Positions 55,201 to 63,171 are shown, counted from the first letter of the stretch. The stretch is DNA of 64,000 nucleotides from Elephas maximus indicus (GCF_024166365.1 NC_064839.1:32872378-32936377), one strand, 5' to 3'. Made by a program: numbers and translations. The notes: generated by a model not told the origin, from the letters alone.

Positions 55201-57580
55201 CTAGGGCCACTGATTCAGATGTGTGTGTGTGTGTGTGTGCGTGTGCACTTGGGGGAGAACAGGTAGGAGTCTAATCGTCAGCATGTTTAAGAAACCTCTG
55301 TATTAGACACAGATTGGAGCTGGAGACAGGAAAGGGGGTGGCAATATTTGGGCTAAAGCACATTCCCCGTTCCAGCCTGCCCAGAATACCTTCAACTACA
55401 CACGAAACCATTCTCACAGTACCCCAGAAAGCATGTGCATCATTTTTACTGTTGTAAAACGCTTTTGTAATGATGGATTTTCAGCGATAGCAGAAACACC
55501 CTTAGAAGTTAAGACTTTTTAAAACTTTATTTTCCCCCTAATTGCTCACGAAGCTTGAAACAATATTGAGTCAAAAGAGAAAGTCCCTGTCATTGGAGTG
55601 GGATTAGGGTAAGAGAAGGAGCCCAGCCTATTGGTTGCCCAGAGAAACAGAAAGCAAGGATTTTACATTCTAGCCAGACTTTTTTTGTTTTGTCTTGAAG
55701 ACTGTATTACTTTCTTTCTTTTTTTTTTAATTTTTATTGTGCTTTAGGTGAAAGTTTATAAATCAAGTCAGTTTCTCATACAAAAATTTATATACACCTT
55801 GCTATATACTCCTAGTTGCTCTCCCCGCTAAGGAGACAGCATACTCCTTCTCTCCACCGTGTATTTCTGTGTCCATTCAGCCAGCTTCTGTCCCCTTCTG
55901 CTTTCTCATCTCCCCTCCAGACAGGAGCTGCCCACATAGTCTCATGTGTCTACTTGATACAAGAAGCTCACTCCTCAGCAGTATCATTTTCTATCCTATA
56001 ACCAAAAACCAAACCCACTACCATCGAGTCCATTCCGACTCATAGCGACCCTATAGTCCAGTCCAATCCGTCTGAAGAGTCGGCTTTGGGAATGGTTCCT
56101 TTCTTGGACTAACAGAAAGTCTGGAGACCATGACCTCCGGGGTCCTTCCAGTCTCAGTCAGACCATTAAGTTTGGTCTTTTTAGGAGAATTTGAGGTCTG
56201 CACCCCACTAGCCAGCCATTTTTAAAGGCTGGATCAAAGCAGCTGCCCAGATTATTCCCTCTATTGGGGAACAGGTCTGAGCTCAAATGGCTGAAACATG
56301 AGGAAGATGATGCCAAGGACAGAGAAGCAGTCCAGGCTGCACATGAGCTGGCGCAGTTGGGAAGGGCTCTCTGGAGGAGGCAGGCTCTGCTGTCTGTAGC
56401 TGAGGGAGCAGGTACTACTGGCAGAGCCTGACTCTGTGGCTTTGGTGTTTCCAGACAACACAGCCAACATCACGGTCAAGTACGGGCAGTTTGACCGGGA
56501 GCGTGTCAAGGTCCACTTCCTGCCTGTGCTCATCTCGGACAATGGAACGCCCAGCCTCACCGGCACCAGCACGTTGACTGTGGCGGTGTGCAAGTGCAAT
56601 GAGCGTGGCGAGATCACCTTCTGTGAGGAGGCGACACCCCAGGTGGGCGTCAGCATCCAGGCGCTGGTAGCCATCTTCCTCTGCATCCTCACCGTAACTG
56701 GTCAGTGGTGGGCATAGCGGGGGAGGGGAGGAGGCACCAAGGGGGCTTCACCGGGAGGAGGAGAGGCCAGAGATCCAGGTCCAACGCTGCCTCCAGCCGC
56801 TGTGCAGCCCTGGGCCAGCGCCCCACTCTGGGCCTGTAGAATACGGGGGTGTGAGCTCCACCTCCCTGGGTGTCTCTGTTCCAGGAGCTGGGGTGGGGGC
56901 GGGTGACCCACCAGATGGTTGAACTAAGCCAAACGTTCTGTGTGATCAGGTCAGGGAGGTGTCACTGGGAGTCTGTGCTGGCCCGAGAATTCCAAGGGAG
57001 GCAGGGAGGCGGCAGGTGGGGCTCGGAGGGTAAGCCTTGTGTGATTCTCGCTCTGCTGCCGGCAGTGATCACCCTCCTCATCTTCCTGCGCCGGCGGCTC
57101 CGGAAGCAGGCCCGCGCCCACGGCAAGAGCTTGCCTGAGATCCACGAGCAGCTGGTCACCTACGACGAGGAGGGCGGCGGCGAGATGGACACCACCAGCT
57201 ACGACGTGTCAGTGCTCAACTCAGTGCGCCGCGGCGGGGCCCAGCCCCCGCGCACGCCCGACACGCGCCCGCCGCACTATGCGCAGGTGCAGAAGCCGCC
57301 GCGGCGGGGGCCCGGCATGCACGGCGCGCCCGGCGAGATGGCGGCCATGATCGAGGTGAAGAAGGACGAGGCAGACCACGACGGCGCCGGGCCCCCCTAC
57401 GACACGCTGCACATTTACGGCTACGAGGGCGCCGAGTCCATCGCCGAGTCGCTCAGCTCCTTGAGTACCGACTCGTCCGCCTCTGACGTCGACTATGACT
57501 TCCTCAATGACTGGGGACCCCGGTTCAAGATGCTGGCCGAGCTGTATGGCTCGGACCCCCGGGAGGAACCGCTGTATTAG
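34022..57580 (+). CDS. CDH5: CDH5, vascular endothelial cadherin (VE-cadherin, CD144), complete spliced CDS
   Basis: Join of 34022-34228, 43638-43926, 45143-45259, 46189-46353, 47340-47527, 47731-47981, 51683-51825, 53199-53323, 53644-53752, 56455-56700 and 57066-57580: 2355 nt, 784 residues, no internal stop. VE-cadherin is the calcium-dependent homophilic adhesion receptor of endothelial adherens junctions, linking to p120-, beta- and plakoglobin/alpha-catenin and actin. Seen here: signal peptide 1-25, furin site 42-46, W48/W50, five EC repeats with LDRE (107-110, 214-217, 433-436) and DxNDN-type calcium motifs (142-146, 249-253, 471-475). The membrane-proximal cysteines are C488, C577, C579 and C588, the transmembrane helix is about 599-621, and the tail is 622-784. 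Sequons are N156, N362, N442, N524 and N536. Tail tyrosines corresponding to human Y658, Y685, Y731 and Y733 are at 659, 685, 731 and 733. The length equals human VE-cadherin, which I know; percent identity was not computed. Confidence 0.96.
34290..34995 (+). repeat. GAT/GGT trinucleotide array with 84-bp higher-order period
   Basis: About 700 bases of interspersed GGT and GAT units begin about 60 bases inside intron 2. The landmark 'gatcatggagg' recurs at 34619, 34687, 34771, 34855 and 34939. The last three intervals are exactly 84 bases, so a 28-triplet unit has been tandemly duplicated. All units being multiples of three keeps frames open on both strands, giving spurious Val/Met-rich and His-rich translations. 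Confidence 0.95.
36403..36562 (-). repeat. AfroSINE, inverted, nested in L1
   Basis: 'accaaccccttgccgtcaagtcagctctgactcatagcgacc' to 'cacttaatcatacgtcatcagggcttc'. The flanking L1 text 'caaatg' is duplicated on both sides. Confidence 0.93.
36613..36746 (-). repeat. AfroSINE, inverted, head-truncated, nested in L1
   Basis: 'attgccatcgagtgtattccaactcataaagatcc' to 'ccttttggttagcagtcagctc'. The target repeat 'cattaaccatc' / 'cattagccatc' flanks it. Confidence 0.9.
36842..36992 (+). repeat. AfroSINE, plus, nested in L1
   Basis: 'ggaacctccgcggcagtacagtag', head 'agctcagctgctaaccaaaag' and tail 'caactcgcaatgagtttggttgtttggg'. It is flanked by 'aggatggctaag' and 'aggaaggctgag'. Confidence 0.88.
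37965..38195 (+). mobile_element. hAT-type nonautonomous DNA transposon remnant
   Basis: 'gttcagcaaactaagacctttgggccaaatacagtccaccacc', then 'gtaaataaagttttattggaacacagc' and 'ctccagccctttcacacaaatagtttgacaacc' follow a widespread mammalian Charlie-type element end to end. I am sure of the class but not of the exact family name. Confidence 0.75.
38200..39590. other. CDH5 intron 2, unique stretch
   Basis: No exon or clear repeat is recognised, apart from MIR-like text near 38400-38540 and poly-purine/A-rich low complexity at 39085-39120. Open frames on both strands overlap and look incidental. Confidence 0.4.
39882..40208 (-). repeat. Long AfroSINE variant with tRNA-Gly-like head, copy 3
   Basis: Tail 'ttgttattgttagctgccatacagtcagcccctggctcatgaagacc', an extra middle segment, then 'tcctagtccacgttagtctagaagctccactgaaacctgctc'. 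The head 'ttggccaggaatccaacctgggtctcctgcaccgcaagcgagaattctaccac' reads as tRNA-Gly-like on the minus strand. It is the longest of the three copies. Confidence 0.84.
40766..41610 (-). repeat. LINE-1 3' end, type A, inverted
   Basis: It opens with an inverted A-tail (ttatttttttttctgtc) and 'gttgaaaatatacacagcaaaatgtacacc', then runs as the reverse complement of the 3' ends at 2127-2660 and 8330-8825. It extends further 5' than either ('ctcatggcaaaggaggcag', 'gcttttaagaccccaggccc'). It is the longest type A copy in the window. Confidence 0.75.
41845..41965 (-). repeat. MIR SINE fragment, inverted
   Basis: 'ttatctctattttacagatgaggtaacaacaattcagagaagttaactg'. Confidence 0.6.
41997..43010 (+). repeat. 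LINE-1 3' end, type B
   Basis: 'agtaaaataagtcaatcacaaaagggcaaatacc' continues as L1 3' UTR text to 'gatgagaaactagtttgttctgtaaaccttcatctaaagttgaataaaaaataaaat'. It is the reverse complement, with substitutions, of 16748-16985 and shares its 3' terminus with 55715-56220. It is non-coding over about 1 kb. Confidence 0.75.
43485..43600. repeat. CA/CACGTG-rich microsatellite
   Basis: Alternating CA and CACG units end about 40 bases before the exon 3 acceptor. Confidence 0.85.
43638..43926 (+). CDS. CDH5: CDH5 exon 3 (EC1)
   Basis: Acceptor cttcctag and donor CTGCAG|GTATGT; 289 nt, phase 0 to phase 1. Encodes residues 70-165 plus the first base of G166. This is most of EC1 and the EC1-EC2 linker, with LDRE at 107-110, the calcium-binding DVNDN at 142-146 and the sequon N156-A-S. 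Confidence 0.95.
44085..44400 (+). repeat. Degenerate minisatellite in CDH5 intron 3
   Basis: Roughly 20-30-base units containing variants of 'gactgagccctgaccctagtc' repeat about ten times with much divergence. There is no coding potential. Confidence 0.7.
45143..45259 (+). CDS. CDH5: CDH5 exon 4 (EC2, N-terminal part)
   Basis: Acceptor ctctctgcag; 117 nt, phase 1 to phase 1. Encodes G166 through S204 plus the first base of G205, including the calcium-binding D-A-D of EC2 (176-178). The donor is TTCTG|GTCTGT, weak at +3/+4, but frame and protein continuity with exon 5 require it. Confidence 0.92.
46045..46142. repeat. MER5A fragment
   Basis: 'ccagtggtctcagccctgactgcacattagaaacacctggggagttctt' is the terminal part of a MER5A element. 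It ends about 45 bases before exon 5. Confidence 0.85.
46189..46353 (+). CDS. CDH5: CDH5 exon 5 (EC2, C-terminal part)
   Basis: Acceptor ctttctgcag, donor CCCGG|GTGAGC after the G of codon 260; 165 nt, phase 1 to 1. Residues 205-259 complete EC2 with LDRE (214-217), the 'EIVVEARDA' strand and DVNDN (249-253). Confidence 0.95.
46898..47058 (+). repeat. AfroSINE, short subfamily, well preserved
   Basis: 'ggaaaccctggtggtgtagtggttaagtgctacggctgcgaacc' to 'gagtcggaatcgacttgacagccctgggtttgg'. Sense orientation in intron 5, about 280 bases before exon 6. Confidence 0.94.
47340..47527 (+). CDS. CDH5: CDH5 exon 6 (EC3, N-terminal part)
   Basis: Acceptor ctgcatcag, donor ATGAAG|GTCTGT (weak consensus); 188 nt, phase 1 to 0. 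Residues 260-322, starting D-K-Y-T-F, with the EC3 calcium site '[14 protein letters not shown]' and 'NEGIIKPMK'. Confidence 0.94.
47731..47981 (+). CDS. CDH5: CDH5 exon 7 (EC3 end, EC4 start)
   Basis: Acceptor ccccctgcag, donor CATTGG|GTAAGG; 251 nt, phase 0 to 2. Residues 323-405 with the atypical linker motif D-V-D-E-P-P, the sequon N362-V-T, and 'HSIG' leading into exon 8. The loop 346-356 is one residue longer than in human and diverged. Confidence 0.95.
48506..48532. repeat. (TTGG)n microsatellite
   Basis: Six TTGG units, followed by TTGC-type repeats. Confidence 0.85.
48712..48911 (+). repeat. AfroSINE, plus, full-length long form
   Basis: 'aggagccctggtggtacagtgg', head with 'gtcggctgctaaccaaaaggtcagcggttcaaaccc', middle 'gcggcctgcttccgtaaagatttacagcc', tail 'gggtcactatgagtcgg'. 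It is the best copy for seeing the tRNA-Asn-like head. Confidence 0.95.
48921..49125 (-). repeat. AfroSINE, inverted, adjacent to a plus copy
   Basis: 'aacccaaaaacccattgctgccaagttgattccaactcatgg' to 'cgagcgcaaactgtttgcgtcccaggg'. Together with 48712-48911 it forms an inverted pair 10 bases apart (tail to tail). Confidence 0.9.
50417..50578 (+). repeat. AfroSINE, plus, nested in LINE sequence
   Basis: 'cggaaaccctggtggcatatggttaagagctagagctgctaacc' to 'cagaatcgacttgacagcaacaggttatcgg'. Followed by a (CA)n run at 50586-50600. Confidence 0.93.
51182..51204. repeat. (TG)n microsatellite
   Basis: Eleven TG units. Confidence 0.9.
51683..51825 (+). CDS. CDH5: CDH5 exon 8 (EC4)
   Basis: Acceptor cccctggcag, donor TAGTG|GTGAGT; 143 nt, phase 2 to 1. 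Residues 406-453: '[13 protein letters not shown]', LDRE (433-436) and the sequon N442-L-T. Confidence 0.95.
51960..52112. repeat. MER5A-like remnant
   Basis: 'gtggtccttgaaccagcaccatctacatcacctgagac...gcccccagtctgaatcagaatctc...tttgagaagcattg'. Confidence 0.65.
52110..53190. other. CDH5 intron 8, no exon
   Basis: 52120-52230 is another MER5-like fragment and 52650-53020 is AT-rich, LINE-like low-complexity DNA ('ttttccatgttattaaactgtttttcattaca', 'gcttcagtgaacacccttg'). Nothing coding until the exon 9 acceptor. Confidence 0.45.
53199..53323 (+). CDS. CDH5: CDH5 exon 9 (EC4-EC5 linker)
   Basis: Acceptor ttcccatgcag, donor GGCCAG|GTGAGT; 125 nt, phase 1 to 0. Residues 454-495 include the calcium-linker '[10 protein letters not shown]' and C488 of EC5. 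Confidence 0.95.
53405..53595 (-). repeat. MIR SINE, inverted
   Basis: 'acagccttgagggaaagtagcattatcccattgttacagatggaaaaactaagac...attaaaccccaaatctcc'. It ends about 50 bases before exon 10. Confidence 0.65.
53644..53752 (+). CDS. CDH5: CDH5 exon 10 (EC5, N-terminal part)
   Basis: Acceptor cctcactccag, donor TCGGG|GTATGC; 109 nt, phase 0 to 1. Residues 496-531: '[10 protein letters not shown]', the sequon N524-F-T, one residue longer than human in the 'STEDSNF' loop. Confidence 0.94.
53753..55130. other. CDH5 intron 10, proximal part
   Basis: No repeat can be named with confidence over most of this stretch and no frame looks coding. AT-rich blocks lie around 54900-55050. Confidence 0.4.
55135..55312. 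repeat. MER5A-like element carrying a (TG)n expansion
   Basis: 'tgtcagaacctcctgggagcctgtaaaatgcagattgcctggccc...ccactgattcagatgtgtgtg'. The TG run occupies 55219-55242, followed by 'taatcgtcagcatgtttaagaaacctctg'. Confidence 0.65.
55715..56225 (-). repeat. LINE-1 3' end, type B, inverted, with nested AfroSINE tail
   Basis: Inverted A tail (tttctttttttttaatttttattgtgc), then 'tttaggtgaaagtttataaatcaagtcagtttctcatac' and further L1 3' UTR text. It ends about 230 bases before exon 11. A 57-base AfroSINE piece is inserted at 56000. Confidence 0.78.
56000..56056 (-). repeat. AfroSINE tail, severely 5'-truncated
   Basis: Only 'aaccaaaaaccaaacccactaccatcgagtcc...catagcgaccctatag' is present, about 57 bases. 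It sits between 'tatcctat' and 'tccagtcc' of the host L1, so it is an insertion and not erosion. Confidence 0.85.
56455..56700 (+). CDS. CDH5: CDH5 exon 11 (EC5 end and most of the transmembrane helix)
   Basis: Acceptor ggtgtttccag, donor GTAACTG|GTCAGT; 246 nt, phase 1 to 1. Residues 532-613: sequon N536-I-T, 'ISDNGTPS', cysteines C577, C579 and C588, and the hydrophobic '[13 protein letters not shown]'. The helix is completed by exon 12. Confidence 0.95.
57066..57580 (+). CDS. CDH5: CDH5 exon 12 (last coding exon, cytoplasmic tail)
   Basis: Acceptor ctgctgccggcag (AG at 57064-57065); stop TAG 57578-57580; 515 coding nt entered in phase 1. Residues 614-784: the end of the helix, the basic stop-transfer RRRLRKQ, and the p120-binding core '[17 protein letters not shown]' with Y659 (human Y658). 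Further on are Y685, Y731/Y733 and the acidic serine-rich beta-catenin-binding segment (about 735-765), ending in 'REEPLY'. Markedly GC-rich, as in other mammals. A one-residue deletion between residues 674 and 684 relative to human restores the numbering downstream. Confidence 0.96.
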
Positions 57581-58439
57581 GGGGGCTGGCCTTCTGGGCC
57601 TGGGGACCCAAACGGCTGCAGCCCAAGCCAGCCGGACACCAGGCACCGAGTTCTGGAACAGTGGCACTGAGACCAGGTCCAGCACCCCTTCCTCATGGAT
57701 TCCGGGCTACCCCTGAATAGCAAAATCCAGGCCCCTGAAGCGTCCAGAAGGTGCTTCGTGATTGCTACCCCCTAAATGCTGGAAATGCCGGTTTAGTGTT
57801 CTCACTGGGCTCGGACATCTCCACGACCATGTTGCCCCCACCACGAGTCTAACGCAGACTTTCGCTGGCTCCTCAGGGCTGCAATGCAAAGCAGCTTGGG
57901 CCCGACTGCAGTGATCCCCGAGCCCCGGGTAAAGCCAGTACACTCCTGGTGCCTGTCTGTCTGGAAACAAAGGACTGGACAGCCTGACGGGGGGCGGGGC
58001 GGGGGGGCAAGACTCTCTGAAGCCCAGGTCCAGGGGAGACTGGGACTGCCTATCACACCTGCTCTCAGGAGCCCCAGCCTTACGCTTCCCCTTCCCAGGC
58101 CTGTCCAGAGGAAGGAAGGGACCATTTGGCAGCTCCTTACCTCCAGACCTGAGGTGACCTCACGTTGGAACTGTGCTATGCTGAGTATTGAACTGTTCAA
58201 CCCAATTCAGGGAAATGGCTTGTTGAGCTTTGAAGCAACTGTGAATTCATCCTGGAGGGGACAGTGGAAACTAAGTGTGACAGATCACAGGGTGTGGGCC
58301 ACCCGGCCACCTCTACACCCAGCTCCTCTGGAGAGGGCCTAGAGTAGCTGGGTCCCCATTTGACCCTCATCACCACCCCTCCAGTTTTGCCTGTGAGGTG
58401 AAGCAGATATTCCTGGAGCAGGTGACCTCTCCCCATCTC

Positions 58440-58655
58440 TGCCTTGCCCAGTCACCATTCCTCCTTCTTTCTCTCTCCCTCCTCTCTCTCACCTTCTCTC
58501 TGCATTTTAGCTGGTTATCTCTTCCTGTCCTTCCCTTTGCATTGTCAGTTCTCTGCCTCCCACAGCTCCTGTCCCTGCCTCTGTGCCTTTGGTTCTCTGT
58601 CTCCTTGTCTCTCTGGCTGTGTGTGTGTGTTTGTCTCCTCCTTTTCTCTTGACTT
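58440..58655. repeat. CT-rich low-complexity tract in the 3' UTR
   Basis: Polypyrimidine-rich text (ctttctctctccctcctctctctcac and similar), ending with a short (TG)n at 58618-58631. Confidence 0.7.
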
Positions 58656-59325
58656 AGAGGCACCCAGGTTGTGGCCCACAGCAACTCTTGCCAATGTCCA
58701 AGCCCCAACACAGCTGCAGGACAAGTCATCTCCCTTTGCACCTTTTTGTTGCCACATCTCAGGAAATCCCAGTAGGGCCCATCACTCAGGCCCCACATGC
58801 TACGGAAGATGCCGCCCCTGCCTTGTGCAAGCACTTGGGTCACCCATGCATCTCCCACCTTCAGCCACATATGGATCATTCCACTGCAAACATGCCTTGG
58901 CAAAGTGGTATCAATCAGTGAAGAGGAGCCAAGGGAGGAAGCAATGTCTCCAGCTCACCCTTTGCCATGGACCAAGACTTCTGCTCTGGGCCCTGCCCGA
59001 TCAGGCCCTTCACACTGGCAGGAATTGTAGATTAACACTGTCCTTTTTTTTTTTTTAACCAGTAACTAGTTTTTCATAATGATGTTTTTTACTAATAATA
59101 CTTACAAGTTTCTAGTTCTCACAAACATAGAATAAGTGGGGTTTTTTGCATAATAAACAGGTTGCTATTTAGGTTGGCAGTTTTAATTCAGGGTTTTTTA
59201 GTTGGATAAACAAATTCCTGTAACTTCCTATTTCCTATCATTGTACTAATTGCTGTAGAGATAACGGCTATATATTGGCCACACTGGTGCATGGGATGTA
59301 CTGTTCTGTTTTGTTTTTATACCTA

Positions 59326-59331
59326 AATAAA
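59326..59331 (+). terminator. CDH5: Polyadenylation signal AATAAA (distal, probably main)
   Basis: A canonical hexamer followed within 60 bases by T/GT-rich text. A proximal AATAAA at 59152-59157 is a possible alternative signal. Confidence 0.65.
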
Positions 59332-59349
59332 GAAATATCTTGGAATTCT

Positions 59350-60005
59350 TCCATTTCTGGGTCATTAAACTAAAGCATCACAGAACTGAGAGCTCATGTA
59401 AAACACACACAGGGGCTCACGCCACCACCACCATCATCAAAGGAACCAAGAGGGCAAAGGGACATTTGCAGTCAAGGTTCCACAGTCAATACAGAAAAGA
59501 GAATGGAGCAAAAAGTCAAGAGGGACACCTAGTCTAGCCCCCTGTCCTGCCAGAGCCCCATGCCTTCACCCAGCCTCTGTACAGTACCCCCCAACACACA
59601 ACTCCTACCCTACACAGCAGGCAGGACCTCTGGAAGCTGGAGCCACAATATGTTCACATTTGCCAAATAAGGAACCAGCAGGATGAGATACATGAGGGAG
59701 GAAATCAACCTCCAACTTACTGATTGACAACAGTGATTCACTAACTGGCAGCTTTTTGAGGTATGTGGACCCCAACATTGGAGTCCTTCCTGGAAAACCT
59801 CACATTCAAAATGAGAAGAAAGTACCTCCTTGCCAGACCTGGGTCTTGAATTGAGGACTGGAAGGATGGATCCCACTTCAGCAAGGCCTGTGCTCCTTGA
59901 CCTCTGCCAGCAGGATGTCCTGGACAGTGTCCTCGGAGAATGAAACTGTACAAACTGTGGTCTAGACAAACTGCTTCTTGGAGCTCTTGGGTCAGTTTGT
60001 CTCAA
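59350..60005. other. Intergenic DNA downstream of CDH5
   Basis: No repeat or gene recognised. The minus-strand frame 60005-59610 (131 codons) has no recognisable domain and no start context; treated as incidental. Confidence 0.4.
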
Positions 60006-60009
60006 TTCT

Positions 60010-60880
60010 AATTTTTGTTCTTATTTCCCTTGTGATTTTTTTTTTTCCTTTTTGTGACTCGTTGGTTATTTAGGAATATGTTGTTTAATTTCCACGTATT
60101 TGTGAATTTTACAGATTTCCTTCTATTGATTTCTAAGTTTATTCTCTTATCGTCAGAGAACATTATATGATTTCAGTCATTTTAAATTTATTGAGACTTG
60201 TTTTATGGGCTAACGTATGGTCTATCCTGGAGAATGTTCCATGTGCACTTGAGAAAGAATATGTATTCCACTGTTACCAAGTAGAATATTCTATTGATGT
60301 CTGTTAGATCTAGTTAGTTTATAGTGTTGAAGTCTTCTATTTCCTCATTGATTTTCTGTCTTATTCTATCCATTGTTGAAAGTGGGATATTGGAGTCTCT
60401 GATTATTACTGTTGAATTATCTATTTCTCCCTTCAAGTCTGTCAGTTTTTGCTTCATGCACTTTGGAACTCTGTTGTTAGGGGAATATAGGTTTATAATT
60501 GTTATATCTTCTTGATGATTAACACTTTTAGCACTATAATAGGTACTTCTTTGTCTCTAATAACAATTTTTATCCTAAAGTCTATTTTGTCTGATATTAG
60601 TATAGTCACTACAGCTCTATTTTGGTTACTATACACATGCCTTTTTCCATCCTTTTACTTTCAACATATTTGTGTTGTGAATATAAAGTGTGTCTTTTGT
60701 AGACTGAATATAGTTGGATCACGGTTTTTTATCCATTCTACCAACTTCTGACTTTTGATCGGAGTGTTTAATCCTTTTACATTTAATGTAATTACAATAA
60801 GTTAGGACTTACGTCTGCCATTTTGTATTTGTTTTCTATATGTCTTACCTCATTTTCGATTGTGTAAAGGTGTAATATAT
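60010..60880 (-). mobile_element. LINE-1 ORF2 segment, antisense, broken
   Basis: 'ttggttatttaggaatatgttgtttaatttccacg', 'acttgttttatgggctaacgtatggtctatcctggagaatgttcc', 'ggagtctctgattattactg' and 'cattctaccaacttctgacttttgatcgg' are classic inverted L1 ORF2 passages. Stops in every frame; inactive. Confidence 0.85.
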
Positions 60881-61129
60881 ATGACAACAATAGCACAAAA
60901 AAGACAGGAGGGCATGAAACTATGTAGGAGCAAAGGTTATGTACACTATTGTAAAAATGACATGGTAGGGGTATCTGACCTCCTGTAACTTCATGAGAGA
61001 GAAGGAGACTAAAGATCAACAGCCCAAGGCTGATTCCTATGAGGCCAAGGTCAGACATGCCTCCACCCTCCAACCTTTTTACCAATACTCCCATCAATCA
61101 TCCCTCCCACAGTACTCTCCACTTCTCTG

Positions 61130-61935
61130 CTGGGTTCAGTAACTTCTTGTAGTGGCCACACAGAACTCACAGATAATACTTAAAATTACAGGGTTTATTA
61201 GGGAAGTAACAGGTTATAATTCAGGTTCGGGAATGCTCAGGATACAGTTCTTCAATCAGGACAGCCTCTTCTAAGCCATATCCACAGGCACACCTCTCTC
61301 TAGCCCCTTGGCCTCTGCCCTGCTCAGGCAAGTGTTAAACAAAGCTCTTTTAGCTCTACTGATAAGTGCCCCAAGGCACCCCTCTCCACCAGGAAGCCTT
61401 GGCCAGAAGGCACTCAGCTCTAGCTCTGTGGGTCAGCAAAGCTAGCTCTACCAGGTGCCCAGAGGCACCATACCCTGCCATCAAGTCTCTGGCCCAAAAG
61501 CCCTCAGCTTTCTCACTCCATGGGCAGGGAAGCCTTCCGTACCATCTGCCAGTCTCCTGCCACCACTTCTCACCATCTTCAGTGTTACAGCTCTCTCTCT
61601 CCATCTCCTGATTCCAGGATCTTCTCAGCACAAGGAGCCTAGGTCCAAAGGATGCACGCCACTCCTGGCTTTTCTTTCTTGGTGGTGGTGAAATCCTCCA
61701 TTCCTGCCTCTAGCTAGGATGGCTCATTTTAAGTCTAACAGGATGGCAAAACTGACCAATCTCCTCCTTAGAGTTCCATGCATCTTATTTGCATGTTCCT
61801 ACCCCGATGAGGGTGCCATGCACCTTATTTACATTATTAGCAAGCTATCGAATCCCCTTGGTGGGCCACAAGCACCTCATTTGCTTAGTCCCACCCAGTC
61901 ATTTGATGAGAGTTACAAAGACTACGGTTAGAAGG
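61130..61935 (-). repeat. LTR-like element, family not recognised
   Basis: On the minus strand the text near 61170-61200 reads 'cctaataaaccctgtaattttaagtattatctgtgagttctgtgtgg', which resembles an LTR R-region (AATAAA followed by a GT-rich stretch). The preceding 700 bases look like a non-coding U3. No second copy, internal region or target duplication was found in the window, so the call is tentative. Confidence 0.35.
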
Positions 61936-63165
61936 GCCATATTAAGTAATTCACTGTACCACAACTATTTAAGTTAGTATAAATCTGAACTATATTGTTA
62001 TAAGACTTTAATTATAATCTGCTGCTGTTTGGTTTGTTTAGTGATTTTCCTGAACTAATTCTGTACAGTTTGTATTCTGAACTGTACACTGAAGTCTCTG
62101 CTTGGTAGTAGTCAGCTAATGATTGCACAGATATTTCCTTAAATTCCTCGAACTCGTAAGTCTCTCAGCCTTTGTCAAGGGGCTCTACGTGTGCGTTGGA
62201 CCCACTTTCAATACTCAGGCAAGCTGTTTACAACTGTGCCTTACCCTTCACTTCCTGCTTGCACACAGCCTCAAGGTCAGCTAGAGGTAAGAGCTCAGGG
62301 CCTTCTGAGGTTTTTCCTGGGCTGTATGTGGCCTTCTAGAAATAAATATGCCAAAGTTACTCAAAGTTTTAAGTTTTTTGATTAGTTCCTGTTTGCCCCA
62401 ACTTTTATCATCACCGCAGACAGCTTCAGTGTTAAACACCCCAGGGGAAAAGGCCATTTGCTTTAAGCAAGCTTTGAGTTAGAACAAATAAACGTAGCTT
62501 TATGAGTCTTCCAGAAAACCACTAAACAGGTCAAATAATGACATTTATCCGAAAATTGAGTGTTAGGTGAGCTTCAACCCCGTTCTGCCTCCCCCAGTGG
62601 CTGCTAGGCTGTTGGTTTTCACTGTGATTTTGGGACTATTGGCTCTCGAGGCTACCATATGGCTGGGAAAAGGGACATGCAACTAGAGCAAGCTAAAATG
62701 CCACAAAGCTAACTGTTCTTACTGATATTTAACTGTTTATATCAAGTAAACATTCCCTAAATTTTTGTAACCCTTTAGCTAATTTGCAAAGTTCTCAAAA
62801 ACTTGATTTTGACCATTTTTGCCAGTGTTCTCATTGCTCTTATGAAGGGGAGGATTTTTGGAGATCTTTCCTGCTCCAATTCTCCTGATGTCACCCCTCA
62901 TGCTGGTTTTCAAGCTCAGTTTTCCTACCTTTCTGAAATGGCTGTTCCTCAAACTGTCCAACTCCTGGAGCCCATAGGATCCATCCACTACCTCCTCTTC
63001 CTGGAAGCCTTCCAGACTCCTGAGTCCTCTCCAGATAAGGCAGCCCCTGTCCTTCCAACTCTCACTGGGGCCTAACTCTGGGCTCTTGGCCAACCTGGCT
63101 GCCTCCCCTCCTTGGCTCTTATTTGCCCTGTGGTGGGGAGGAATGACCCTCATGGCTAGAGGGCC
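61936..63165. other. Downstream intergenic DNA, nothing recognised
   Basis: AT-rich to 62800 then mixed. No repeat family can be named with confidence and the frames present are short and overlapping. Confidence 0.4.
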
Positions 63166-63171
63166 TCTAAA

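Larger units (their letters stand above)
57581..59350 (+). other. CDH5: CDH5 3' UTR (predicted)
   Basis: About 1.77 kb from the stop codon to just past the last AATAAA. The first half is GC-rich and the middle contains a CT-rich tract (58460-58650). The last 300 bases (59040-59345) are AT-rich and free of recognised repeats, which would fit a conserved distal UTR. The length is close to the known long 3' UTR of VE-cadherin mRNA. The cleavage point is estimated. Confidence 0.7.

Noticed and set aside
56870-57065. Extension of exon 12 upstream to the ATG at 56870 as an alternative start.
   Set aside because: The frame is open, but the segment 56870-57065 does not resemble cadherin sequence and ends in a good acceptor. 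The helix continues cleanly from exon 11.
58370-58903. 177-codon minus-strand frame and a 204-codon plus frame in the CDH5 3' UTR.
   Set aside because: They arise from the CT-rich tract in the UTR. Arg/Glu-rich and Ser/Leu-rich low-complexity translations carry no recognisable protein.
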